Assembly (NCBI GenBank): GCA_030446955.1
Contig: JAUJMG010000064.1
Span: 1 to 15,452, forward strand
DNA length: 15,452 nucleotides
Direction of reading: 5' to 3'
DNA from: Thermomicrobiales bacterium
Lineage (GTDB): Bacteria > Chloroflexota > Chloroflexia > Thermomicrobiales > UBA6265
A model generated the notes under the pieces. That model worked only from the letters and a program-made list of their open reading frames with translations, was not told where the DNA came from and searched no databases. The translations under genes and the position numbers were made by a program. Shown here one piece after another: positions 1 through 7,257 of the stretch. The stretch's first letter is position 1. The number at the start of each line of letters is the position of its first letter.

Positions 1-23
1 GGGGGAGGGGTTAGGGGAGGGGG
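1..23 (+). repeat. G-rich intergenic repeat with G-quadruplex pattern
   Basis: Four runs of G (5, 4, 4 and 5 bases) are separated by A, TTA and A, which is a canonical intramolecular G-quadruplex pattern on the + strand. It lies 11 nt past the stop of the minus-strand MFS gene. Its reverse complement (C-runs separated by T and TAA) resembles the C-rich intergenic repeats common in Chloroflexi, and the C-rich arm near 14220-14240 of this window is similar. It is cut by the window edge. Confidence 0.5.
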
Positions 24-34
24 CCAAGGATGTC

Positions 35-1747
35 CTACCCCGATGGGCTCACGAGGGGGATGGCGCGGCGGCTGACTGTGTGAGCGGCGAGCGCTCCGGT
101 GAAGATGACCACCGCGATAGCGACGGCGATCGGCTCTACGCCGACGAGGTCGGCCGCGATGCCTGCTAGCAGGGTCGGCACCAACGCCGCGACGTTGTTG
201 ATCAGCGACTGGGTGGCGACGATCTGCCCGCGGACCGCCGGCGGCGTTCGCGCGAGCAGGACCGAACGCGCCGTCACGCTGCCCAGCGCCGAGGCGAACC
301 CAGCTGGAACCGAGAGCAGCATTGCGATTGCCACCAACCGGGGGATGCCGACGAGGTCCGCGACCGCGTCGATCGGCAGGCCGAGGCGCTGGTCGAGCAG
401 GTCGTGCAGCGGCCGGACGAACCCGAGCGCGGCGACGCAGGTGGCGAATCCAAGCAGTGCGGCGGTCGCGGCGCGCCGTTCGCCTATGGCGTGGCCGATA
501 GTGGGGGCGAGGCGGAGGCCCAGCACCAGGCCCAGCGCCGAGGGCGCGAACACGAAGACCGTGTTCTCCTTGGCGGTGTCCAGCACCCGCTCCAGGTAGA
601 ACGGCATGATCACCACCAGCGAGCTCATGCCGATGCCCACCAGCACGTCGTCGGCCAGCGCTTCGTACGCAATGCGGTCGGAGCGGGCCGCGTGCCAGCC
701 GCCGAGGAGCGCCCGGCCCCTGGCCCCGGGTGCCTGGCCCTTCCGGCCTGGGGCTAAGTGCTCGTCCATCCGGGGCAGCAGTGCGGACAGCCCGGCGGCC
801 ACCGCGAAGAGCGCGCCGCAGACGGCGAAGAGGGTCCGCGGTCCGGCCGTCTTCAGCAGCAGCGGGGCCAGAATCACGAGCCCGAGCAACTGGGCGAGGG
901 TCAAAGCCAGGTTGGAGAGTGCCTGCGCGGCGACGTAGCGATCTCGTGATACCAGGGCGGCCAAGGCCGCTCCCTCGGTCGGGGAGTAGAACTGATGGAT
1001 AGTCCAAATCCCGAGGGTGGCGGCAAAAATCCCGGTCAGCGACGGGTCCCTGGCCATCAGAAACAGCATGAACGCGAAGCGGACGAGGTTCAGGGCGACC
1101 ATCAACGCCCGCCGCGGCAGCGCATCGACCACGATCCCGCCCGGCAGCCCGAAGGCGATCGAGGGCAGGATCGAGCAGACGACGAACAAAGAGCTGAAGA
1201 ACGACGCGTCCGTCCGGTCGATCACGATGATCAGCAGTGCGTAGAGGAGCGCGCCCTGGGCGGTCTGGGCCGCGATGCGCGTCAGCCAGAAGGTGCGGAA
1301 GGCCTCTTCGCGAAGTAGCGGGTGGTCCAGTGGCAGTACGTGCCGACCAAGGCCGACGAGCGCCCCCCTCACGAGTCGCCCGGCCCCGGCTCGCCTCGGG
1401 ATCGTCTGGTCCGCTGCGCCCTCAGCCTGTTTCTGGACAGGCTCGATGCCCCTGACCCGCTCCGCCGCGATCGCGTCCGCCTCGGCATCGAAGTCAGCGA
1501 CGGTGCCTAGACCCAAGGGTGAACCGGCCGGGCCTAGTTCCATCGAGAAGGGCCGCCCGTCCGCGGCCCCTTCCGCGGTCTGGCGCGCGATGGTCGTGCC
1601 GCTGGCGCCGGTCGCACTGTTCGATGCGGACGGGTTGCGGACAGGTTCCGTCGCGCGCGCCGGACTCGCAGCGCCGCTCGCCGGGGGGGCAGGCACGTTC
1701 CCGGACGCCGGGGTCGGGATCGGATTGGGGGGTTTCGGTTCGCTCAT
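35..1747 (-). CDS. MFS transporter with long cytosolic N-terminal extension
   Basis: This is a 570-aa integral membrane protein of the major facilitator superfamily, the group that includes EntS-like exporters. The first ~150 residues are Pro/Ala/Ser-rich and probably disordered, with a short internal duplication: QTAEGAAD near 56-63 and QAEGAAD near 107-113. The hydrophobic core then runs from about residue 155 to the end, with roughly 10-12 membrane segments. A basic loop (ALPRRALM) follows the second segment, as expected for MFS motif A. I chose the ATG at 1747 because GGAG lies 5-8 nt upstream. An in-frame ATG 13 codons further out has no such site. Most MFS exporters are about 400-430 aa, so the extra length is essentially the N-terminal tail. 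The substrate cannot be read from the sequence. The gene follows the small membrane protein in the same direction after a 264-bp gap. Confidence 0.88.
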   Translation of the reverse strand: MSEPKPPNPIPTPASGNVPAPPASGAASPARATEPVRNPSASNSATGASGTTIARQTAEGAADGRPFSMELGPAGSPLGLGTVADFDAEADAIAAERVRGIEPVQKQAEGAADQTIPRRAGAGRLVRGALVGLGRHVLPLDHPLLREEAFRTFWLTRIAAQTAQGALLYALLIIVIDRTDASFFSSLFVVCSILPSIAFGLPGGIVVDALPRRALMVALNLVRFAFMLFLMARDPSLTGIFAATLGIWTIHQFYSPTEGAALAALVSRDRYVAAQALSNLALTLAQLLGLVILAPLLLKTAGPRTLFAVCGALFAVAAGLSALLPRMDEHLAPGRKGQAPGARGRALLGGWHAARSDRIAYEALADDVLVGIGMSSLVVIMPFYLERVLDTAKENTVFVFAPSALGLVLGLRLAPTIGHAIGERRAATAALLGFATCVAALGFVRPLHDLLDQRLGLPIDAVADLVGIPRLVAIAMLLSVPAGFASALGSVTARSVLLARTPPAVRGQIVATQSLINNVAALVPTLLAGIAADLVGVEPIAVAIAVVIFTGALAAHTVSRRAIPLVSPSG

Positions 1748-1893
1748 CCTGCTCCGTCGCCCCTCGAGTGCCCAGCTATCTGGCACGGGCGCGCCTCGTC
1801 TCTTGAAAGCCTACCGCTCGCCGCGGTGGACGCAAGGGGGCGAGCGATCCCACCTGATGCGTTCGTACTCGTGTCACGCCGCGTGCCACGGCC

Positions 1894-1910
1894 GGCGCTT
1901 ATGGCGCTTA
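1894..1910. repeat. Direct repeat GGCGCTTA x2 upstream of MFS gene
   Basis: GGCGCTTA occurs twice, starting at 1894 and 1903, so the units repeat every 9 bp. It sits in the 264-bp gap about 150 bp upstream of the MFS start. It could be a tandem half-site for a regulator, but nothing else supports this. I saw no convincing promoter in the gap; the best minus-strand candidate, TTGCGT-N16-TAGGCT, is poor. Confidence 0.25.
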
Positions 1911-2011
1911 TTGAGAAGGCCGTCCGTCTCTCGCTCTGCCCCAGCATCCTGCGACCGACATGAGGTCCGCGTCGGTTCGAGCGAGGCGATGCGGGGTTCT
2001 GCGGCGCTGGC

Positions 2012-2503
2012 TCAGATGAGTGGCAGGGCGTCGCGCACTCTCTCGAGCGACGGGAGGACATCCAGCAGGCCGATCAAGAGCAGGGCATCGCCGACCAACA
2101 GAACGACGATGAGAGCGATAGGGCCAACCAGCCCGAGGTCGCCCATGTAGCGGCGAACCCTGAGGCGATCCATGCTGGCAAGCACGAAGACCAGCCAGCC
2201 CAGGCCGACGAAGAGGCTGCCGAGGAGGTGGGCGTCGGTACGCGGCGCATCCTGCCAGAGCAGCACAGCCACATTGAGGATGCCCAGCAGCAGGCCCGGT
2301 AGCACCAGCAGCGCCACGTAAGCCCAGACGGCCTGGACGGAGCGTGCCCGTGGCACCAGCCGGGTGGGGCGGCGCTGGTGCGGCCATGCGCCCTCGACCG
2401 ATTCCTCCACAGCTTGGAGGGTGAAGACCATCGCGACACAGAGTCCGACCAGAAGCCAGAGCCGGTCGTTCTCAAGCCGGAGAAAGTCGCGCAGGTCGTC
2501 CAT
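2012..2503 (-). CDS. Small four-helix membrane protein of unknown function
   Basis: This is a 163-aa protein that I do not recognise. Four hydrophobic stretches are clear, at about residues 14-31, 58-84, 93-111 and 124-149. The first two are joined by a basic loop (HQRRPTRLVPRARS), and another basic segment (MDRLRVRRYM) follows the third, which predicts N- and C-termini on the cytoplasmic side. The ATG at 2503 (MDDLRDFLRLEND) starts a normal amphipathic N-terminus. Upstream in-frame sequence is Arg/Pro-rich and looks non-coding, so I reject the ATG at 2599. There is no strong ribosome binding site before 2503, which keeps the start uncertain. It lies 148 bp after the aminotransferase gene on the same strand. 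No catalytic motif is visible, so a membrane-scaffold or sensor role would be a guess. Confidence 0.72.
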   Translation of the reverse strand: MDDLRDFLRLENDRLWLLVGLCVAMVFTLQAVEESVEGAWPHQRRPTRLVPRARSVQAVWAYVALLVLPGLLLGILNVAVLLWQDAPRTDAHLLGSLFVGLGWLVFVLASMDRLRVRRYMGDLGLVGPIALIVVLLVGDALLLIGLLDVLPSLERVRDALPLI

Positions 2504-2651
2504 GGGCGTTCGCGGTCTCAGGGGGTAGGGCGCTGGTCGGGGCCGGCGGGCGACGTGGCGCCTGGAACATGAGCCGCCGGTGCCGTGAGCGTAGCACAAC
2601 GGTGGCTCGGGATGCGGGGCGGGGAGGCGGCGCCGGGCGAGTGTGGAGGAG

Positions 2652-3890
2652 CTATCCTCGCTCGGCCAGCCCCTCCATCACCGCACGGCCGAGACGACGG
2701 GTGCCTTCCGTGATGGTCGCTTCAGAGAGGGTGGAGAAACTCAGGCGCAGCGAATCCCGCTCGCGGGAGTCCGGGTAGAACCAGGAGCCGGGGAGGTAGA
2801 CCACCCCGTGACCGGCAGCATGGGGCAGCAACCCGTCGGCGCTCAACCCCTCCGGCAGCTCGACCCAGACGAAGAAACCGCCGCCGGGCTCCGTCCACCG
2901 CGCCCCGAGGGGCAAGTGATCTGTCAGCCCCTCCAGCAGCGCGTCGCGGCGTCGCCGGTAGACCGCTCGCGCCCCGACCAGGTGGTCGTCCAGAAAGTCG
3001 CTCGCGGCGTGGTAAACGATCCGAGCCGTCATCCGCTCGTTGTGGATGTCCCCAGCTTCGCGGGCAGTGAGCAGCGGTGTGACAAGGTCCGGGGGAGCGG
3101 CCAGCCAGCCAACGCGTAGCCCCGGAGCAATCGTCTTCGAGAAGGTCCCGAGGTAGATCACGTCAGGGTCTAGCGCACGCAGGGCCGGCTCCGCTTGGCC
3201 GTCGTAGCGCAGCTCGCCATAGGGGTCGTCTTCCACAACCAGGATGCCGTGAGCACGAGCCACCTCCAGCAGCGCCTCGCGCCGGGCACGGGGCATCGTC
3301 GAGCCGGTCGGGTTCTGGAACGTCGGCACGGTGTAGAGCAGCTTAGGTGGACGTGAGCTCCCGGCCAGGGCCTGCTCCAAGGCGTCAACCCGGAGTCCGT
3401 CGCCGTCGGTCGGCACCGTCAGGTAGGTGGCCTCGAACGCGTCGAAGACCTGGAGCGCGCCAAGGTAGGTCGGCGCTTCGACCAGGACGATGTCGCCCGG
3501 ATCCAGCACCAGGCGGGCGATGAGGTCGATGCCCTGCTGGCTCCCATTCGTGAGCAGGAGGCTGTCCGGGTGGGCCACGATGCCCTGGGTGGCCATCCGA
3601 GCCGCGATAAGTTCCCGCAGGGGAGCGAACCCGGCCACGTCGCCGTAACCAAGGTGACCAGGCGCATCGGCCCAGACCCTCGCGGCGGCCTCTTGCAGGC
3701 GGGCAACCGGCATCAGTTCCATTGCCGGAGCGCCGTTACCGAAGAAGATCATGTCCGGGTGACGATCCAGCAGGCGGATGACCGCCTCCCAGGGAGACGG
3801 ACCGAAGCTTGCAGCGCGTCGCGCAAGCGGACGGGCGGCGGGCCGGCGCAGGTCGTTATGGATTACGGCGGCCGCGTCCGTAGCAGTCAT
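2652..3890 (-). CDS. PLP-dependent aminotransferase, MocR/LysN (2-aminoadipate) type
   Basis: This is a 412-aa cytosolic fold-type I aminotransferase of the class I/II group related to LysN, KAT and MocR enzymes, which exchange amino groups between amino acids and 2-oxo acids. The signatures run in order: NGSQQGIDL at about 115-123 (cofactor phosphate contact), PTFQNPTG at 189-196, DDPYGELRY at 221-229 (Asp and Tyr contacting PLP), and TFSKTIAPGLRVGW at 249-262, where Lys252 should form the Schiff base. The final LRLSF contains Arg382, the likely carboxylate-binding residue. ATG at 3890 is preceded by AAGGAG at an ideal distance. The in-frame sequence further upstream, to 3995, overlaps a leader hairpin and is not needed. 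MocR regulators carry an extra N-terminal GntR domain, which is absent here, so this is a stand-alone enzyme. The substrate is not determined; 2-aminoadipate or branched/aromatic amino acids are typical for the family. Confidence 0.93.
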   Translation of the reverse strand: MTATDAAAVIHNDLRRPAARPLARRAASFGPSPWEAVIRLLDRHPDMIFFGNGAPAMELMPVARLQEAAARVWADAPGHLGYGDVAGFAPLRELIAARMATQGIVAHPDSLLLTNGSQQGIDLIARLVLDPGDIVLVEAPTYLGALQVFDAFEATYLTVPTDGDGLRVDALEQALAGSSRPPKLLYTVPTFQNPTGSTMPRARREALLEVARAHGILVVEDDPYGELRYDGQAEPALRALDPDVIYLGTFSKTIAPGLRVGWLAAPPDLVTPLLTAREAGDIHNERMTARIVYHAASDFLDDHLVGARAVYRRRRDALLEGLTDHLPLGARWTEPGGGFFVWVELPEGLSADGLLPHAAGHGVVYLPGSWFYPDSRERDSLRLSFSTLSEATITEGTRRLGRAVMEGLAERG

Positions 3891-3947
3891 CGGGGCGAAC
3901 TCCTTGGAAGGGACATCAGGGTGGGACGGGCGAGCGGTGAGGAAAAC

Positions 3948-3987
3948 TGGTGGCGTCAGGTCCCTCATACAGGGATCGAAGCCACCA
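3948..3987 (-). promoter_or_regulatory. Nested hairpin in the aminotransferase leader / AlaX 3' region
   Basis: Outer arms TGGTGGC (3948-3954) and GCCACCA (3981-3987) pair perfectly. They enclose a second stem, TCCCT (3961-3965) with AGGGA (3971-3975). Read on the minus strand, the outer stem is followed by GTTTTCC, so it could end AlaX transcription as a weak intrinsic terminator or act as a leader structure 58 nt before the aminotransferase start. It lacks the AGGGTGGNACCGCG sequence of a T-box. Confidence 0.4.
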
Positions 3988-4052
3988 CGCCCCATACCGC
4001 CGCACTGACGGCTGTCCCTACATTGCGAATTGCTGTCGCTTGGATTCTCATC

Positions 4053-4874
4053 TTACCCCGATTCGCGCAGTGCTTGCCCGGCTGGCTCCGCGGCGTCGAT
4101 CAGCACCACCTCCAGCCGCTTGTTGTTCTTGCCTTTCGAGCGCGTGCCGACCACCCGGAGGCCGCCCACCTCCCGGGTGTTGGCGACGTGGGTGCCGCCA
4201 TCCGCCTGAAGGTCCAGTCCCACGATCTCGACCGTCCGCACCTCCGTGATCCCTTCCGGCAGAAGGTTGATCTTAGTTCGGAGCAGGTCCGGGATTGCGA
4301 ACGCTTCGGCTCGTGGCAACGTTTGGACACGAATCTCCCGCCCAGCGGCGATCTCGGCATTAGCCCGGGCCTCGATCTCCGCCACCCGTGCCGGATTCAG
4401 GTCGTCCAATTCGAAATCCATCCGCGCCTTGTCTGATCCCATGTTGCCCCCGGTGACCAGCGCGCCGTAGGAGTGGAAGACGACGCCGCAGAGAACGTGC
4501 AGAGCCGTGTGGGTGCGCATCAGGCGATAACGCAGTGCCCAGTCCAGTTCGCCCCGGACCCGCTCCCCAACCGCCGGCAGCGGGTCCGTAGGCTCCAGGG
4601 CATGCAGGATCACCCCACCCTCCTTCCGGACGCCGGCAACCTGCCAATCCAGTGGGGCATCCCCGGCTGCGTCCACCGACACCAGTCTGCCCACATCGTG
4701 CGGTTGACCACCGCCACCTGGGTAGAAGATGGTCTGATCGAGGACGACCGTCCCTCTCGCCGGGTCCGCGTCGAGGACGGTTGCCTCGCAGACGCGCTGG
4801 TAAGCGTCGTGAAGGTAGATGGGAGCGGTCCAATGGGCGGGCGAGGAAGAGGACTCCCTGTCGTCGACGGTCAC
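4053..4874 (-). CDS. Alanyl-tRNA editing protein, AlaX family
   Basis: This 273-aa stand-alone editing hydrolase resembles the editing and C-terminal region of alanyl-tRNA synthetase. The family removes Ser or Gly wrongly attached to tRNA-Ala, in the cytoplasm. Motifs run in order: FYPGGGGQPHD at 50-60 (N-terminal beta-barrel domain), THTALH at 121-126 giving the HxxxH zinc pair His122/His126, and DGGTHVANTREVG at 225-237. In many relatives that last motif is CGGTH; here Asp225 sits where the cysteine would be, so zinc is bound by H, H, D and H or with fewer ligands. The start is GTG at 4874, with AGGAG 6 nt upstream. A sigma-70-like promoter and ~148-nt leader precede it. The aminotransferase gene follows in the same direction after 162 bp and may share the transcript. 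Length fits the longer AlaX forms. Confidence 0.92.
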   Translation of the reverse strand: MTVDDRESSSSPAHWTAPIYLHDAYQRVCEATVLDADPARGTVVLDQTIFYPGGGGQPHDVGRLVSVDAAGDAPLDWQVAGVRKEGGVILHALEPTDPLPAVGERVRGELDWALRYRLMRTHTALHVLCGVVFHSYGALVTGGNMGSDKARMDFELDDLNPARVAEIEARANAEIAAGREIRVQTLPRAEAFAIPDLLRTKINLLPEGITEVRTVEIVGLDLQADGGTHVANTREVGGLRVVGTRSKGKNNKRLEVVLIDAAEPAGQALRESG

Positions 4875-4905
4875 GATATGCTCCTAATTCGGTGATTCGG
4901 GACCA

Positions 4906-4935
4906 GACTGAGCTCCATCACCTCGTAGCTCAGTC
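4906..4935 (-). promoter_or_regulatory. Perfect 9-bp hairpin in the AlaX mRNA leader
   Basis: GACTGAGCT (4906-4914) and AGCTCAGTC (4927-4935) are perfect inverted repeats around a 12-nt loop. In the minus-strand mRNA the loop reads ACGAGGTGATGG and carries a GAGG and an ATG. That ATG opens a 15-codon frame (4918 to 4871) whose TGA overlaps the AlaX GTG start. The hairpin ends about 20 nt before the AlaX ribosome binding site. No known riboswitch consensus is visible. Confidence 0.5.
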
Positions 4936-5028
4936 CCGCGATTCCCCGCCCAACCACGGTTCCTCACGCTCCCGAGCCGGGGGCGGCGCAGAGGCACCAC
5001 AAACGGCGGTTTCGTCCTGGACGTCCCG

Positions 5029-5058
5029 ATCATAGGGGGGTGCGGAGACGGGCGTCAA
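5029..5058 (-). promoter_or_regulatory. Sigma-70-like promoter for the AlaX gene
   Basis: Read on the minus strand, TTGACG (5058-5053) is separated by 18 nt from TATGAT (5034-5029), each box matching the consensus at five of six positions. The predicted start near 5022 gives a leader of about 148 nt. This is one of the two best promoter matches I found, and it is back to back with the plus-strand promoter at 5104. Confidence 0.6.
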
Positions 5059-5103
5059 ACATCTCACTGGAACAGGGCCGCCGGTCCCGCAGCCTCACTC
5101 CCC

Positions 5104-5132
5104 TTGCACCCTCCAGCCCAGCTTGCTATGCT
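5104..5132 (+). promoter_or_regulatory. Candidate promoter for the LysM-peptidase gene
   Basis: TTGCAC (5104-5109), a 17-nt spacer, then TATGCT (5127-5132). The -10 box matches four of six and the -35 box three of six positions. Initiation near 5139 would give a ~70-nt leader to the ATG at 5211. The 4875-5210 gap is thus a divergent promoter region; I see no gene in it. Confidence 0.42.
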
Positions 5133-5210
5133 GGCAAACCATGTACGTACAGGTGGCGCGGCGCCGTGGGCGCCCGCTCCGCGCCGCCGGCACAGGGCGA
5201 GGGACGTGAG

Positions 5211-6641
5211 ATGACCATGCTTCCAGACGACCAGCCGGCGCCCGAGGGCGGCTCGTCGGACGAGGCTTCCAGGGCAGTGGCGGAGGATCTCGTCGAGGCA
5301 AAGGCGGCGGCCCGGCCGCCCGCGCCTCGCGTGTCGGCTCCCGGCGACCTTATTGCTCTCTACGCAGAGCGAACGGCCCACCGAGTCACAGAGTTGCGGG
5401 CAGTGATCGGGGATCATCGGGCAGCGCCTTTGGCCCCCGCGGGCTCGATCACCGCCGGCCGCGCCTCCGGTCGAACGGCGCTGATGGGACCGGTGGTCGC
5501 GGTCGGCCGGGGCACACCGGCGCACCGTGACACCGTGCGTCGCCTGCACCGCGACCGCGCCGCGGCGAGCGGAACCCCTTCAGAACGCCCCGGCGGTCGT
5601 CAGATCGTGCCTGCTCGCCGGCTTGGGATGCGGCGCAGGCTCGCCGCCGCTGGTCTCGGGCTTCTGCTGGTGCTTGCTGGTGCGACAACGACCCTCGCCC
5701 AGCAGCGCTACGTGGTTCAGCCGGGTGACTCGGTCGATGCCGTCGCGGCCACGTTTGGAGTCGATCCGGCCGCGATTTTGGCCGCGAGCTGGGTGAACGA
5801 CCCTGCCAACCTCACCCCGGGCGAGGTCCTGGTCATCCCCGACCCAGGCCAGACCCCTGGTGAAGCGGCCGTGATGGCGGCTCAACTGGAGGGCACGAGC
5901 CCCTTTGTGGCGACGGCCCACGTGGTCGAGCCGGGTGACACCCTCGGCACCCTGGGGGCGAAGTTCGACCTGGCGCCGGAGGCGGTGGCCTCGTTCAACG
6001 GCCTGGACGATCCGAACGACCTTCGGGTCGGGCAACGCCTGCTGATCCCGCCCTCCCGCGACGATGGGGCGGAGACGGGAGCCGCGACGCCCTCCGGCGT
6101 CTTCGTGCCCGGTGTCGGCACCTACGTCCAGCAGCGCAATCTGAGCTGCGAGTATGCGGCGGCCTTCATCGCCACGAGCGCGTTCGGGGCCGGGGTGCCA
6201 GAATGGGTCTTCTGGGAGAACGTTCCCCAGTCTCCCAACCCGCACTGGGGTTACCGCGGGAACATCGACGGTTGGTGGGGCAACACGGACGACTACGGGA
6301 TTTACCCGGAGGCGCTGGCTCCGATCCTGAACGCCAACGGGTTCGCGGCGGACATCTTCTACGGCGCGGGCGACGCCGCCGCGCTGACCGGACGCCTCGA
6401 CCGCGGGGTGCCGACCCTGGTCTGGCTCGGCTTCTGGGGCGACACCGCGGTGACCTACGCGGACGCCGGGGAGTACACCGTGGCGGCCGGGATGCACGTG
6501 ATCGTGGCCTACGGCTACGACGCGGGCGGCGTCTACGTGTCGGATCCGGCCACCGGCGGCTACGGGTACTACGCCTGGGACACCTTTCTCCCGATGTGGA
6601 ACGTGCTTGACGGTATGTCCTTGGGGATTTATCCCTCCTGA
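5211..6641 (+). CDS. Membrane-anchored LysM protein with C39-like cysteine peptidase domain
   Basis: This is a 476-aa protein. Residues 1-139 are low-complexity and polar. Residues 140-165 (MRRR followed by LAAAGLGLLLVLAGATTTLA) form a basic-then-hydrophobic segment that is either an internal membrane anchor or a signal peptide. Two LysM repeats follow, at 166-210 (YVVQPGDSV...LVIP) and 236-281 (HVVEPGDTL...LLIPP); this module binds peptidoglycan glycans. Residues 297-476 look like a C39_2-type papain-fold peptidase. Cys313 in QRNLSCEYAAA is the likely nucleophile, His429 in AAGMHVIVAYGY the likely base, and Asp445 in VYVSDPATG the third residue. The domain would act outside the membrane, near the cell wall. 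The start at 5211 has GAGGG about 8 nt upstream. A shorter form from ATG 5628 would give a classical secreted protein ending TLA|QQ, but has no good ribosome binding site. Its target is unknown. Confidence 0.87.
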   Translation: MTMLPDDQPAPEGGSSDEASRAVAEDLVEAKAAARPPAPRVSAPGDLIALYAERTAHRVTELRAVIGDHRAAPLAPAGSITAGRASGRTALMGPVVAVGRGTPAHRDTVRRLHRDRAAASGTPSERPGGRQIVPARRLGMRRRLAAAGLGLLLVLAGATTTLAQQRYVVQPGDSVDAVAATFGVDPAAILAASWVNDPANLTPGEVLVIPDPGQTPGEAAVMAAQLEGTSPFVATAHVVEPGDTLGTLGAKFDLAPEAVASFNGLDDPNDLRVGQRLLIPPSRDDGAETGAATPSGVFVPGVGTYVQQRNLSCEYAAAFIATSAFGAGVPEWVFWENVPQSPNPHWGYRGNIDGWWGNTDDYGIYPEALAPILNANGFAADIFYGAGDAAALTGRLDRGVPTLVWLGFWGDTAVTYADAGEYTVAAGMHVIVAYGYDAGGVYVSDPATGGYGYYAWDTFLPMWNVLDGMSLGIYPS

Positions 6642-6664
6642 CCCACGCTGGTTGGTGAGTTGAA

Positions 6665-6695
6665 GCGCGGTGGGGTGGTCACTACCCCGCCGCGC
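6665..6695 (+). terminator. 11-bp hairpin downstream of the LysM-peptidase gene
   Basis: GCGCGGTGGGG (6665-6675) pairs with CCCCGCCGCGC (6685-6695) across a 9-nt loop, with a single G-T wobble. It lies 24 nt past the stop codon. There is no T-run after it, so it would be a GC-rich terminator or 3'-end stabiliser rather than a textbook intrinsic terminator. The rest of the gap up to 6889 shows nothing recognisable. Confidence 0.5.
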
Positions 6696-6889
6696 CTGCA
6701 TCTGCGGAAGCAGCGACCGAGATACCGCTTCCCCTAACCTGCTCGGTCTGCTCCCAGGGATATCCGTCGTGCCTTCCCAATTCGTCAACCTCGGGAGCGT
6801 GAGGCGCGCGACCGAGCGCTTCGCGCTGGCACCGGCTCTGCATGGGAAGCGCCATGGAACGGCCGACCGCGTTCCCGGGAGCCCCCGCC

Positions 6890-7075
6890 ATGCCTACTAC
6901 CGTCTTCGCCGTCGTCGGCGAGCACCGGGACGACCCGGACCATCTCCTCGTGCTAGGAGCCGACGGACAGCATTACGACCTTCACTTACCGGACGGTGCC
7001 GTCCTGCCCGTCGAGCCCGACGAGGAGTGGCGTGTCGATCCCAGCCACCCGGAGATGGACGAGGTGGGCGGATGA
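6890..7075 (+). CDS. Small acidic protein of unknown function
   Basis: This is a 61-aa acidic protein that I do not recognise. It begins with a beta-strand-like stretch (TTVFAVVGEHRDDPDHLLVLG), then alternates short strands with turns (GQHYDLHLPDGAVLPVEPDEEWRVDP), and ends acidic. There is no cysteine, membrane segment or signal peptide, so it is probably a single small cytosolic beta domain. I chose the ATG at 6890 because GGGAG precedes it at about 8 nt; an in-frame ATG at 6842 lacks such a site. The next gene on this strand starts 182 bp downstream. Codon use matches the neighbours, with GC-rich third positions, and the competing minus-strand frames are Arg/Pro-rich and implausible. Confidence 0.6.
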   Translation: MPTTVFAVVGEHRDDPDHLLVLGADGQHYDLHLPDGAVLPVEPDEEWRVDPSHPEMDEVGG

Positions 7076-7257
7076 TGCTCGCCGGACGTCCGCATTCCAG
7101 GTAGCGCCGTTCCGTCCGGCCCAACACGGGTATGGTCGGCTCCCGAATGTGCCGCTTTCCCTGCTCCACGAGGTGTCAAGTCACTATCTGAGGCCCAAAT
7201 GGGCCCTGGTTGTCCCCAGTCGTGTGAGGCAATGGAATCAGCATGCAGGAGAACCTG

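Noticed and set aside
3891..4052. T-box or other amino-acid riboswitch before the aminotransferase
   Set aside because: No AGGGTGGNACCGCG element or specifier-loop pattern; only a nested hairpin.
3570..4436. 288-codon plus-strand frame across the aminotransferase and AlaX genes
   Set aside because: Spans two genes and their gap with no coherent domain; the minus-strand genes carry catalytic motifs.
4925..4934. GTAGCTCAGT, like the D-arm of a tRNA
   Set aside because: No GGTAGAGC continuation, no anticodon arm, no T-arm GGTTCGAATCC and no acceptor stem; it is one arm of the leader hairpin.
5580..6788. 402-codon minus-strand frame antisense to the LysM-peptidase gene
   Set aside because: Val/Arg/His/Gly-rich shadow; the plus strand shows clear LysM and peptidase motifs.
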